A DNA stretch of 64,000 nt from Shewanella sp. TC10 (GCF_009663145.1 NZ_VKHR01000016.1:23-64022), one strand, 5' to 3'; shown: positions 8,901-17,309, counted from the first letter of the stretch. Notes: a model not told the origin generated them from the sequence alone. Translations and numbers: made by a program.

Positions 8901-9464
8901 TTATTTTTTTACTTTAAATTCAACACGTCTGTTTAATTGCCTTTGCTCAGTTGTGGTATTGTTTGTCACTGGTTCAAGGCTTCCTTTTCCTAGCACTGTT
9001 ATTGCACTTGCTTCAAAATTATATTGCTCAATTAATACTTTTTTGACTGCCAACGCCCTTCTCAACGAAAGACTTAAATTGGTTTGTTCCGGCCCCACAT
9101 TATCAGTGTGCCCGACCAGTATGAGCCCTTTGCTTTCTTGTAAAACTGGTAAAGCTTTTTTAATTGTAGGAAGTTGTGTGGCTAAAACCTCTGCACGTGC
9201 AAAGTCAAAATAAATCAGTAATGGAGGCTCTTGAGAAAGATAAACACCTTGTGATTGAGCGCTCGCCGTTTGTTGGTTCAAATTGCTTGCACTTGTTAAT
9301 TCAGTGACTTCTTGGCAGCCATTTGCTAACACCACTACACCTAATGGTGTACCTGGGCAGGCATCTTTTTTATCAGGCACACCGTCTTTGTCCGTATCTA
9401 CCCAAGCAAAACTCGCCGGTATAAAGCATAAGAAAATGAGTAAGACCAACACTCTAATCATCAT
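8901..9464 (-). CDS. OmpA-domain envelope protein with thrombospondin type 3-like repeat
   Basis: The 187-aa product has a Sec signal peptide ending ASFA near residue 20. It then has a short calcium-binding TSP3-type repeat (DTDKDGVPDKKDACPGTP) and a C-terminal OmpA-like peptidoglycan-binding domain from about residue 85, with the GHTDNVG and LSLRRALAVKKVL signatures and the terminal RRVEFKV. It lacks a lipobox and a beta-barrel, so it is likely periplasmic and tethered to peptidoglycan. Its proximity to mscS suggests a joint role in envelope stress, but this is inference from operon structure only. Confidence 0.85.
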   Translation of the reverse strand: MMIRVLVLLIFLCFIPASFAWVDTDKDGVPDKKDACPGTPLGVVVLANGCQEVTELTSASNLNQQTASAQSQGVYLSQEPPLLIYFDFARAEVLATQLPTIKKALPVLQESKGLILVGHTDNVGPEQTNLSLSLRRALAVKKVLIEQYNFEASAITVLGKGSLEPVTNNTTTEQRQLNRRVEFKVKK

Positions 9465-10070
9465 TTAGCTACCTTACTCTCAAAACTTGGGGCTGCCCAT
9501 TAGTTGTGAAATAGTTAATTATTTATAACTAAAACAATTTATCAGTATAAATCCAGCGAGTTACATTTTATATATTTGTTAAGAGTTTGCAAAGCAAATA
9601 CATTTGATTAAACAAGTATAGTTTCAATTGCCAAACTCGCGCCTATATAAAGCAAACTAAAACAGCACCCCAAAGTAGTTTATGGATAAATTTACTCAAA
9701 CTTTCCTCTGGCAATCAAAACGTACAAAACAGCCCAAAGCTACAACATACGTATCCTACAAATCGTTTTAAAAGGTGATTTTGTACAAGTATTTACTCAG
9801 CCAGATGCCCCACTACCATTGACTTCTAGGGGCTTTAAAGGGTATATAAGGTTAGCTTTTTGAGGTTTTCATGATTAAAACTTTAAAAAGACGATATTTA
9901 ATATAATAAATAAACAACAAAGTGATTAATTTTATAGCAACCAAATTGAAACACTAAAAGGCTGAAGCCTGAAAATATCAATACGTTGAAATTAATTACC
10001 ATTGCAGACAACAATTTCTGTGGCGACCTTTGTCCCGCAGGCAAATCACAAGCTTAAGGTGGAAGACTTA
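9465..10070. other. Intergenic region between divergent ompA-like and POT genes
   Basis: About 600 AT-rich bases separate two divergently transcribed genes. I see no gene, no tRNA and no clear long inverted repeat. Both promoters must lie here. A reading frame continuous with the transporter starts at a TTG at 10002 but is not favoured. Confidence 0.5.
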
Positions 10071-11543
10071 ATGAGCAATGCAAAACCACAGGGGACCATG
10101 CTTGGTCATCCCAAGGGGCTTTTCCTGCTGTTTACAACAGAACTATGGGAAAGATTCAGTTACTACGCAATGCGTGCCATTTTGGTACTTTATCTAGTTG
10201 ATAAAGTTCAATCTGAAGGTGGTCACGGTCTTGGTTGGACACAAGCCGATGCAATCTCTCTTTACGGTACTTTCACAGGTCTTGTCTATTTAACACCACT
10301 CATTGGTGGATGGTTAGCAGATAACTATTTAGGTCAACGTAAAGCCATCATGATTGGTGGTGCATTAATGGCTGCTGGTCAATTCACACTTGCCTTCCCA
10401 CATAGCTGGGCACCTGGCGCTGAAACAACGGTTTTCTATATAGGCCTATTTACCTTAATCATTGGTAACGGTCTATTTAAGCCAAATATCTCTACTATGG
10501 TTGGTGACTTATATGAAGAAGGCGATCATCGTCGTGACGGTGCATTTACCATCTTCTACATGGGTATCAACGTAGGTGCGTTCCTTTCAGGTATTATCGT
10601 AGGTTCAGTTGTTGCTGCATATGACGGTAACTTCCAAATGGGCTTCCTTTGTGCTGGTATCGGTATGGTACTTTCATTAATCATTCAATTTGTGTTTGCA
10701 CAAAAACTGTTAGGTGACATCGGTCGTTACCCTGCTGCGAAACTTGAAAAAGAAAAGCAAAAAGAGCAAGGTGATGTTCGTAAAGAGCCACTGACTAAAG
10801 TTGAACGTGACCGTATTAAAGTCATCATGATAATGGGTCTTTTCACCATCATTTTCTGGGCTGGTTTCGAGCAAGCTGGCGGTCTAATGAACTTGTTCAC
10901 CAATGACTTCACCGATCGTATGATTGGTGGCTGGGAAGTTCCTACCACTTGGTTCCAATCATTAAATGCGATGTTTATTGTTATCTTCGCTCCTGTTATT
11001 GCCTCTATATGGGTACGACTCGGTAAAAACGAGCCAAACTCGCCAGTGAAATTTGCGCTTGGTCTAGTTTTACTCGGTATTGGTTTCCTATTCATGATTG
11101 GTGCGGTTTTAGAAATGGGTGGCGACGCTGATGCTAAGTCAAGCATGTGGTGGTTAGTCGGTGCATACTTCTTCCACACTATGGGTGAACTATGTTTATC
11201 TCCAATTGGTCTTTCAATGGTGACTAAACTTGCTCCACTTCGTATCGCATCGTTAATGATGGGTGCATGGTTCCTATTCGTAGCAATTGCAAACAAAGTC
11301 GGCGGCATCGTTGGTTCATTTATTGGACATGGCGGTGAGAAAGAAGAGCAATTAGCTAACGCAATGGCTATCTTCGCTGGTATCGCAATCACTTCAGCGG
11401 TATCTGGTATTATTCTTTACTTCATGGCAGACAAGTTAGTTGACTGGATGCACGGCGCTGAAGGCCATAATGAAACTGAAGAAGAAGCTTTAGCAGAAGA
11501 AATTGCTGTTACTGCTGAACATGAAGCAATTAAACCAAGCTAA
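10071..11543 (+). CDS. Proton-dependent oligopeptide transporter (POT/PTR2 family)
   Basis: This major-facilitator protein imports di- and tripeptides with protons across the inner membrane. The 490-aa product has the POT hallmark ELWERFSYY near its start (the ExxERFxYY motif used in proton coupling) and the family signature FYMGINVGAFL in the fifth membrane segment. About 12-14 hydrophobic segments are visible, and the C-terminal tail is acidic. ATG 10071 was chosen because AAGGTGG lies just upstream and MSNAKP is a typical short cytoplasmic lead; the TTG at 10002 would add 23 residues. It is monocistronic with a strong terminator. Close relatives are DtpA-like; exact substrate range is not readable. 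Confidence 0.9.
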   Translation: MSNAKPQGTMLGHPKGLFLLFTTELWERFSYYAMRAILVLYLVDKVQSEGGHGLGWTQADAISLYGTFTGLVYLTPLIGGWLADNYLGQRKAIMIGGALMAAGQFTLAFPHSWAPGAETTVFYIGLFTLIIGNGLFKPNISTMVGDLYEEGDHRRDGAFTIFYMGINVGAFLSGIIVGSVVAAYDGNFQMGFLCAGIGMVLSLIIQFVFAQKLLGDIGRYPAAKLEKEKQKEQGDVRKEPLTKVERDRIKVIMIMGLFTIIFWAGFEQAGGLMNLFTNDFTDRMIGGWEVPTTWFQSLNAMFIVIFAPVIASIWVRLGKNEPNSPVKFALGLVLLGIGFLFMIGAVLEMGGDADAKSSMWWLVGAYFFHTMGELCLSPIGLSMVTKLAPLRIASLMMGAWFLFVAIANKVGGIVGSFIGHGGEKEEQLANAMAIFAGIAITSAVSGIILYFMADKLVDWMHGAEGHNETEEEALAEEIAVTAEHEAIKPS

Positions 11544-11561
11544 TCCTTTGGTTAACACTTC

Positions 11562-11592
11562 AAAAAAACCTCGCTAATGCGAGGTTTTTTTT
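11562..11592 (+). terminator. Intrinsic terminator after the POT transporter gene
   Basis: A CCTCGC/GCGAGG stem with loop TAAT (11569-11584), extended by A-T pairs, is followed by eight T. Confidence 0.92.
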
Positions 11593-11602
11593 ATGCTTTT
11601 AT

Positions 11603-11883
11603 TAGGGGCTGTTGATCTTTGCCGCTTAAGTTTCGTTCGAAATAAAAGCGTTTTAATCGAGGCGAAAGAATTGATGCCTAGTCATCTAAGCCCCTTTTAT
11701 TCACAAAGATTCATTCAACAAAGAGTAAAGCACTTTTAGTCGACCCCTTCGGGCAGCGTTTGTTGGTTATTTTTACTGCGTTATCGACTTTTTATGTAGA
11801 ATAACTACACCACAAAGTCTCTGCCTTGTATAAATGACCAACAACTCGCTGCAAAAATAACCTTGAAAGAACAACAGCCCCTA
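11603..11883. mobile_element. MITE-like element, 281 bp, with 18-bp terminal inverted repeats
   Basis: The left end TAGGGGCTGTTGATCTTT (11603-11620) and the reverse complement of the right end (11866-11883) match at 17 of 18 positions. The element contains no open reading frame of note. Both ends carry TA, which would fit insertion at a TA target, as for IS630/mariner-type mobilisation, though the TA could equally belong to the repeat. It lies directly after the transporter terminator, a typical neutral insertion site. Confidence 0.75.
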
Positions 11884-11915
11884 GCTGAAATAACCAATGA
11901 AATTTAGAAAAGCCT

Positions 11916-13061
11916 TTAAATTAATTCGAGCTCAATAAAACCACCAGCAGGTAAGTCTTCATCATAAAACAAACCATCAAATTGATTTTTCAATAGTCGA
12001 TTTTTGTGTTGAGAGATGTTGCTTGCAATACAGATTTTTTCATTAGGCATTAATGTTCTAAACTGCATACTGGGCTTATTCCACTGCACAGTTCCAAGCT
12101 GTAAAGATTCAGATATAGCTAATGGGGCCAAACCATTATCATTTCTTAGATAACACCTTAAACCGCTTCCAGCTTGTCCAACTGCCACCCGAAAATTTGT
12201 TAACTCTACCGCGACATAAACGATATCGACATAAAGATTTAAACCTGAATTTGCCATTCTGTCATTGAGGTAACTCAACATGTTAAATGGCTCAATAAGA
12301 GTGTTACTGAGTCCATTTCTATATAGCTTGAGCTTTTGATTAACAAAACTTCGCAGCATTACACAACCGAATGCTGAACGATTATCTTCAGGGTGGAAGT
12401 GAGCCATATACATAATTAAGTGATTGTCGCCCACCATGGTGGAATCAATGAAATATGCACTAACATCGCTATTTTTACAAAGACTGTAATGGATCCTAGC
12501 GGCAGGATAACTCACATTAGAGGCAGGAAAAAGCTGCTGCTGAACACTTTTAGCCGCTTCTGCATTATGTTCAAGCAAAGTAAAATTATCACTGAGTTCT
12601 TGATAAGATAAATCTTGGCTCATGCTAGCCGCAGAGTTAATGACGGCGTCACTGTCATTAAAGTCGACAACACCAAATTCATTATTCACAGGAGAAATGG
12701 CTTGTTCGATTGCATGCTCAATAATTTTTAAATCAGCAACTGGTTTTACAAGGTAATCACTTGCACCATACCTAAGAGCTTCAACTACATCAGCCATAAC
12801 GTTATTACCGGATATGACGATTGAAGGAATAGCGGGGTTTATCTTAAGAATTTGTTTTAGCATGCCAAGGCCACCTAGCCTCGGCATACTTAAGTCTGCA
12901 ATGACAATATCAACTGGGTGAGATTGAAACTCACTGACGCCTTCGTCACCATCGCAAGCTTCAAATACAACGGCGCCTTGCTGGATTAAAAAATCCGCTA
13001 ATAACTGCCTAAAAACTGAATCATCTTCAACTAAAAGCACAGAGACATCGGTTAATGCCAT
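11916..13061 (-). CDS. RssB-like response regulator with degenerate PP2C-type output domain
   Basis: The 381-aa protein begins with a receiver domain (about 5-125) with the full phosphorylation set: acidic pair D13/D14, phospho-acceptor D56 in IADLSMP, S84 and K106. A helical linker (about 140-185) leads to a C-terminal domain with the layout of SpoIIE/PP2C phosphatases. The metal-binding motifs are missing: where an active enzyme has GGDFYD and GDVSGHG, this one has SDVSAYFID and AHFHPED. That combination is seen in RssB, the adaptor that delivers RpoS to ClpXP, so a partner-switch or adaptor role is inferred rather than catalysis. It lies 50 bases after mlaA, separated by an unusual hairpin array. 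Confidence 0.7.
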   Translation of the reverse strand: MALTDVSVLLVEDDSVFRQLLADFLIQQGAVVFEACDGDEGVSEFQSHPVDIVIADLSMPRLGGLGMLKQILKINPAIPSIVISGNNVMADVVEALRYGASDYLVKPVADLKIIEHAIEQAISPVNNEFGVVDFNDSDAVINSAASMSQDLSYQELSDNFTLLEHNAEAAKSVQQQLFPASNVSYPAARIHYSLCKNSDVSAYFIDSTMVGDNHLIMYMAHFHPEDNRSAFGCVMLRSFVNQKLKLYRNGLSNTLIEPFNMLSYLNDRMANSGLNLYVDIVYVAVELTNFRVAVGQAGSGLRCYLRNDNGLAPLAISESLQLGTVQWNKPSMQFRTLMPNEKICIASNISQHKNRLLKNQFDGLFYDEDLPAGGFIELELI

Positions 13062-13069
13062 ACAACTCC

Positions 13070-13110
13070 CTCGGCAGCTAACTGCCGAAGTTGCTTTTCG
13101 CCTCGGCAGT
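13070..13110 (-). promoter_or_regulatory. Competing hairpins between mlaA and the RssB-like gene
   Basis: In the - strand RNA, CTGCCGAGG occurs twice (13110-13102 and 13078-13070) and TTCGGCAG, complementary to both, lies between them (13090-13083). The middle segment can pair with either copy but not both. The second copy overlaps the start of the GAGGGAG ribosome site (13073-13067) of the response regulator, so pairing there may reduce translation. Confidence 0.55.
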
Positions 13111-13111
13111 G

Positions 13112-13894
13112 TTACTCAAGCTCTGATAAATATTCTTCGAGTAACTCATCGTCATCTTGTTTAGCAGGCACATTGCCATCGTAAACTTTGTAATCCATAT
13201 ACTGAAAATAAGCTTCTTTGACAAAAGTATACGGATCAAGCGCATTATCTAATAAACGTTCTTGATCTATAGCAGATGCTCGGGAATCGAGATTTTTTAA
13301 TCCCCATTTTAAAATTGATTGCCACAACAAGAACTCTGATAATGGAAAGTATAGACCATCAACCCAATCTGTCGCGAGTTCCCGAGTCACATAAGGACCA
13401 AAAAATGGCGCCATAAAATATGGACCATTAGGGACGCCGTAATAGCCTAGTACTTCGTTAAAATCATCTTGCTTTCTGACCATTCCCATCATGTCAGCAA
13501 CATCGACAACGCCAAGTAACCCTAGGGTTGTATTTACAGTAAAACGACCACCAGCATTAGCTGCCCAGCCCCATTTACCCTGTAATGCATTATTAACTAG
13601 TGAACTAGGTTCTTCAAAGTTGCGTACAAAATTATTGACACCAGATTTAACAGGGGAAGGTAAATAGTCGTTATAACCATGGGCAATTGGACGGAATAGG
13701 TGCTTATCTAAAATCAGATAATTAAAATCCCACATCGCACGGTTAAAACCTTCGATGGGATCACGTGGATCATTGTAAATAATCTCCACAGCTGGTTTTT
13801 GAGTCGGTTCACTAACATTACTTATTTCTTCTGCTTCACTTGATGCAGAAGAGCAACCCAACAACAAAGAAAGTAACATCCATCTATACTTCAT
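13112..13894 (-). CDS. mlaA: MlaA (VacJ) outer-membrane lipoprotein
   Basis: MlaA removes phospholipids from the outer leaflet of the outer membrane and passes them to the MlaC/MlaFEDB system to maintain lipid asymmetry. The 260-aa product starts MKYRWMLLSLLLGCSS, with a lipobox ending LLGC. The core carries family motifs DPIEGFNRAMWDFN, NNALQGKWG, GGRFTVNTTLG and GYYGVPNGPYFMAPFFGP. ATG 13894 was chosen because the lipoprotein signal begins there and AAAGAGAAA lies upstream; the frame is open to 13939 but that extension spoils the signal peptide. The C-terminus is acidic. It is the first gene of a probable two-gene operon with the response regulator. The rest of the mla system is not in the window. 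Confidence 0.92.
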   Translation of the reverse strand: MKYRWMLLSLLLGCSSASSEAEEISNVSEPTQKPAVEIIYNDPRDPIEGFNRAMWDFNYLILDKHLFRPIAHGYNDYLPSPVKSGVNNFVRNFEEPSSLVNNALQGKWGWAANAGGRFTVNTTLGLLGVVDVADMMGMVRKQDDFNEVLGYYGVPNGPYFMAPFFGPYVTRELATDWVDGLYFPLSEFLLWQSILKWGLKNLDSRASAIDQERLLDNALDPYTFVKEAYFQYMDYKVYDGNVPAKQDDDELLEEYLSELE

Positions 13895-14074
13895 ACATTT
13901 CTCTTTAGGGAAACAAACGAGCAAATTCAAACTAACCAATCATCTATAAAGGCTATAATATTAATTTAAATCAATACTATAACTAAAACCAAAAACATAA
14001 ATAAATACTATAACTAACATTCAAAACATAAAATAAACCACAAGTTGTATTCGAAAGTAAATGAATTGAAACGT

Positions 14075-14101
14075 TAAAGCTTAGTGGTTGTGAGTCGATA
14101 A
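14075..14101 (+). promoter_or_regulatory. Sigma-28 (FliA) promoter for the fliK-like/fhlB pair
   Basis: TAAAGCTT at 14075-14082 and GTCGATAA at 14094-14101 match the E. coli FliA consensus TAAAGTTT-N11-GCCGATAA with exact spacing (15 bases between TAAA and the -10 octamer). It lies about 140 bases ahead of the second FliK gene. Confidence 0.75.
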
Positions 14102-14243
14102 AGGTTAGTATCAAATACGCTAGATTTGAAAGTTGAACTTTGACATTCTGGCTAAACAATTATCGCTAAGAATACTGCTGAAACTCTGTAAATCAACAGT
14201 TAAATTGTAATAGAACATATTTAAAGGTGATATTGGGTTTATC

Positions 14244-16271
14244 ATGACTTCAATAAAATTAACAAACTCTTCCGAATTATCCACATTAAGAGCATCATCT
14301 ACAGATTCTCTTTCTAGTCATGCTTCCAAAACCAGTCTCGCTTCCCAAAATAGTGTTAAGTCACAAGTTAACCCTGAAACAGCTAACCTAAGCGGTGATA
14401 ACAAACCATCGCCAGAACAACAAAAAGCCACTAAAGGCACCGACAGCTCTGTCGCTGTAAATACTGCATTGAGAGCAGTAAAAGTCTTAACTCAGGATCA
14501 ATTAGCTTCAGTAAGCTCAGTTAGTGCATCCAAAGCTAATAGCCTAGCTATTGAAGTGGATGGGAAATTATTTCAAATTCAAACCAACGAGCAGCTTCGC
14601 CAGTTAATACAGTCCGGTGCAAAAGTGATGCTTAGTGCTGATAACTTAAGCCAGCTACAAGCTATGCCTACTTCAGCAGTCAACGCCCAAAATCAGCAGG
14701 TTCTTAAACAAATTGTAATAGCATCACAAGCAATCAAACTGAATCTCCCAGATGAAATACTCCAATTAGCAAAATCAAATGGCGTTTCATCTCAGCAGCT
14801 TTTGGCATTAGCAACACGGACTCAAGGCTATCAGTTACCTTCTGTCGAAATAAATAATAACAGGCTTCATTTTGACAATGGCACTAAAATTATGGTCTCG
14901 CCACTCAATAAGTTGCCCTCAGGTCCTCACCTAGCACAGATAACCCAATTAGCAGGGCAACTACAATTACGCTTAACCCCAATTCAACTGATTGATAACG
15001 TGTCTATTAGCCCAATTTCAAATCAAGCAATTAAGGCTTCACAATCATTAGAAAGTACTGTCATTGCTAAATCAGAACCAATTCAAATCATCACTCAATT
15101 TTTAAAAAAACTGGAACGGATCCCGTTTAATGAAAACACCCTTACGGAGCAAAAAACCGCAGCCAATCAGCAATTACCACAAAACCTAAGCGCTATTGTT
15201 CAGTCTCCCTTAAGCAGTAAGACCTTAGAACAATTAAAAAACTATCTAAACCAGCATACTAAGCTTGAACTGAATGTATTTAAACAACTGGAATTGCAAA
15301 TAAATCAGAGCTTATTAAAACCGGGAACGAGCTTAACTGTAAATCAAATGAGTGAATTGAAATTACTGCTAAGTAAGTTGAATCCTGAAACGATGGCAAT
15401 AAACCAAACTCAAATAAGTAAGTCGTTTAAATCACCATTTGAGGTATTAAATCAAAATTTGTCAAAAGCTGGAGCCATGCCAATGCGCACAGATGGTGAT
15501 AATGTTCAGCAAAACCTCGCGACTCAATTATTAAAATTGTTTCCTAAATTAGACCCTTCCCCTTTAACTGAACTTGCTAACCCTGCACTGTTAAAAGCAG
15601 AGCTTAAAAGTTTAGCAAGTTTAAATTTGTCTCAAGCTATGCAGACAGCCAATACCAACCTTTCTGGAGGGGCTATAACCAGCTTATTCCAGCTTTTGTT
15701 AGGCTTTAAGTTGCAAAGTAGTAATACCACAACCAGCCCGCGTTTACAGTCATACATGAACAAGCTGCAGCAGAAGATGCTGAGCTCATCGACACTCACT
15801 CCACAGTTATTAACCGCATTAGACAAAGCCGGCAGCATAGAGTCGATGACAAAGCTTGCTAGCAGCATTGGTATGTATCAACAAAGTAGTAGCGACACAA
15901 ATCAAAATACAACCTGGTACTTTGCTTTACCCTACTCAATTGGCCAAAGAGATGAGCAATTAGAAGGAAAATTTGAGAAATCACCAACAGATGAAAATGA
16001 AAACGATAACAATTCTTGGCGTCTGCAATTAAAGTTTAACTTAGCTCAAGGACCTTTACTTGTGATGGCTGTTAAGCAAGGTGAATACTTGGATTTAACC
16101 TTTACAGGAAATGACAAGCAGGTGTTGTCTAAGGTGGAGCAATACCAAACGTCGCTTACAGGGAAGATTCAACAGGCAGGTCTACAAGCAAGGGATATCA
16201 GCACTAAGATAGATGTTGTTCCTGCGACATTGTTACCAGGGGATCATTTCTTAGTGAAAACCAATGCATAA
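14244..16271 (+). CDS. Second FliK-like flagellar hook-length control protein
   Basis: The 675-aa protein has a long Ser/Gln/Asn/Leu-rich N-terminal region with no fixed fold visible, as in FliK ruler domains. Its C-terminal domain of about 75 residues (from LQLKFNLAQGPLLVMAV onward to near residue 660) follows the FliK C-terminal (Flg_hook) pattern: a strand with Leu, Gly-Pro-Leu, a second strand, then two helices ending GLQARDI. It is larger than the cluster's own FliK at 35608 and differs strongly from it. It is followed by a free FlhB C-terminal domain, the very partner that FliK contacts to switch export specificity. A B. subtilis pair, YlqG/YlqH, has the same arrangement. Function as a second, perhaps late, switch is inferred. 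Confidence 0.7.
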   Translation: MTSIKLTNSSELSTLRASSTDSLSSHASKTSLASQNSVKSQVNPETANLSGDNKPSPEQQKATKGTDSSVAVNTALRAVKVLTQDQLASVSSVSASKANSLAIEVDGKLFQIQTNEQLRQLIQSGAKVMLSADNLSQLQAMPTSAVNAQNQQVLKQIVIASQAIKLNLPDEILQLAKSNGVSSQQLLALATRTQGYQLPSVEINNNRLHFDNGTKIMVSPLNKLPSGPHLAQITQLAGQLQLRLTPIQLIDNVSISPISNQAIKASQSLESTVIAKSEPIQIITQFLKKLERIPFNENTLTEQKTAANQQLPQNLSAIVQSPLSSKTLEQLKNYLNQHTKLELNVFKQLELQINQSLLKPGTSLTVNQMSELKLLLSKLNPETMAINQTQISKSFKSPFEVLNQNLSKAGAMPMRTDGDNVQQNLATQLLKLFPKLDPSPLTELANPALLKAELKSLASLNLSQAMQTANTNLSGGAITSLFQLLLGFKLQSSNTTTSPRLQSYMNKLQQKMLSSSTLTPQLLTALDKAGSIESMTKLASSIGMYQQSSSDTNQNTTWYFALPYSIGQRDEQLEGKFEKSPTDENENDNNSWRLQLKFNLAQGPLLVMAVKQGEYLDLTFTGNDKQVLSKVEQYQTSLTGKIQQAGLQARDISTKIDVVPATLLPGDHFLVKTNA

Positions 16272-16283
16272 ATTTTCTCTGTA

Positions 16284-16445
16284 ATACCAATCGGGATAAA
16301 TAAGTGATCAGATATTGCTTAGGGAAAATCGCTTAGAACAAGGCAGGAATTGCAGCTAGCTAGTTGCTCTACCTACAAAATTTCTAACGACGTTATAAGT
16401 GATTTTAACCAGTAAGAATGAGCATATTATTATGCTGATTGGTAT
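16284..16445. mobile_element. MITE-like element, 162 bp, between fliK2 and fhlB
   Basis: ATACCAATC (16284-16292) is the exact inverse of GATTGGTAT (16437-16445). Internal hairpins are visible (AGCATA/TATGCT at 16421-16436 and the near-palindrome around GCAGCTAGCTAGTTGC). No coding capacity. It interrupts the pair of genes and ends only 15 bases before the fhlB start, so it supplies part of the fhlB leader. Confidence 0.75.
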
Positions 16446-16460
16446 AAAAGGAACATTGAC

Positions 16461-16760
16461 ATGAAAGATGTAAAGAAAGCGGTAGCATTAAGTTTTGACG
16501 GAAATAAAGCTCCTACTATCACAGCAACGGGTAAGGATTTAATTGCGGAAGAGATTATTGCTTTAGCTAAAGATGCTGGAGTTTATATCCATCAAGATGA
16601 ACATCTTAGTAATTTTCTACAATTGCTTGAGCTAGGTGATGAAGTCCCTGAGGAGCTCTACACATTAATTGCAGAGCTTATTGCATTTGTTTATATGCTT
16701 GATGGCAAGTTCCCTGAACAATGGAACAACCTTCACCAAAAAATTATTGAAAAAGCCTAA
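16461..16760 (+). CDS. Free-standing FlhB C-terminal (export-switch) domain protein
   Basis: The 99-aa protein aligns with the part of FlhB that follows its autocleavage site: KAVALSFDGNKAPTITATGKDLIAEEI matches the strand and helix after NPxH in the window's own FlhB, and EVPEELYTLIAELIAFVYMLDGK matches its last helix. It has no membrane domain and no NPxH motif, so it cannot cleave itself. The FlhB/EscU/YscU family switches the type III export gate from hook to filament substrates. Homologous short proteins are B. subtilis YlqH (FhlB) and the epsilonproteobacterial FlhX. An AAAAGGA ribosome site precedes the ATG. It converges on fipA. Confidence 0.85.
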   Translation: MKDVKKAVALSFDGNKAPTITATGKDLIAEEIIALAKDAGVYIHQDEHLSNFLQLLELGDEVPEELYTLIAELIAFVYMLDGKFPEQWNNLHQKIIEKA

Positions 16761-16811
16761 ACTTATATGACTAATCTAATACACCTAAGCTAATACGCTA
16801 AGAGAACCCAA

Positions 16812-17210
16812 TTACTTTTTATGTAACCGAATTATCAACTCAGCTTCAGCTTTAGGTAATTCACATTCTTGCATCAACTCTTCAACCCCAGCACCTAAAC
16901 CCACCATTTTTAACGCTCTGGAATACATCTTAGATTGTGGGTCTTGCTGACTTGCTTCTTCAATCTGTTCAGATTGTTTAGCCATTTTCTGCTCAAGCTC
17001 TACAACTCTTCTACCAACGCCAATGGTGCCACTGCGGAGTTCTTGAAGTTCTTTTTTAACCGTTTCACGCTGTCGATCCTGCTCTTTTACTAAAACAGTT
17101 AACGCATCGACTTTGCTCTGCAGTTTTGTTGTCTTTTTACTGAAAACCATCCATATGACAGCGCAACTAACAACATAAACAGCGATCGTAATCAGCAATT
17201 CTTGCGACAT
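16812..17210 (-). CDS. fipA: FipA, FlhF-interacting polar flagellum factor (DUF2802)
   Basis: The 132-aa protein has one N-terminal membrane helix (about 5-22), a cytoplasmic coiled coil (about 25-90) and a conserved C-terminal DUF2802 segment (MVGLGAGVEELMQECELPKAEAELI, starting near residue 101). DUF2802 proteins encoded beside the chemotaxis genes were shown in Vibrio, Pseudomonas putida and Shewanella to bind FlhF and help recruit it to the cell pole, and were named FipA. Identification rests on that domain pattern and the location after cheW. A terminator lies between cheW and this gene, so it may have its own promoter as well as read-through. Confidence 0.8.
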   Translation of the reverse strand: MSQELLITIAVYVVSCAVIWMVFSKKTTKLQSKVDALTVLVKEQDRQRETVKKELQELRSGTIGVGRRVVELEQKMAKQSEQIEEASQQDPQSKMYSRALKMVGLGAGVEELMQECELPKAEAELIIRLHKK

Positions 17211-17242
17211 TTATTTTCCTTAGCGAATTGAATTAAGTCATT

Positions 17243-17278
17243 AAAACACAAAAGCCAGCAAAAAATAATGCTGGCTTT
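17243..17278 (-). terminator. Terminator between cheW and fipA
   Basis: On the - strand AAAGCCAGCA (17278-17269) pairs with TGCTGGCTTT (17260-17251) and is followed by TTGTGTTTT, about 30 bases after the cheW stop. Confidence 0.82.
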
Positions 17279-17309
17279 GATTGTCAAACACTATGACTAA
17301 GTTATTTTA

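Noticed and set aside
10727-11392. 221-codon - strand frame inside the POT transporter gene
   Set aside because: It is antisense to a clear membrane transporter, and its Pro/Ser/Ile-rich sequence is what the complement of hydrophobic codons gives.
14149-14163. TGGCTA-N5-TTAT as a sigma-54 promoter for the second fliK
   Set aside because: The -12 GC is missing (AT instead), while a near-perfect sigma-28 promoter lies just upstream.
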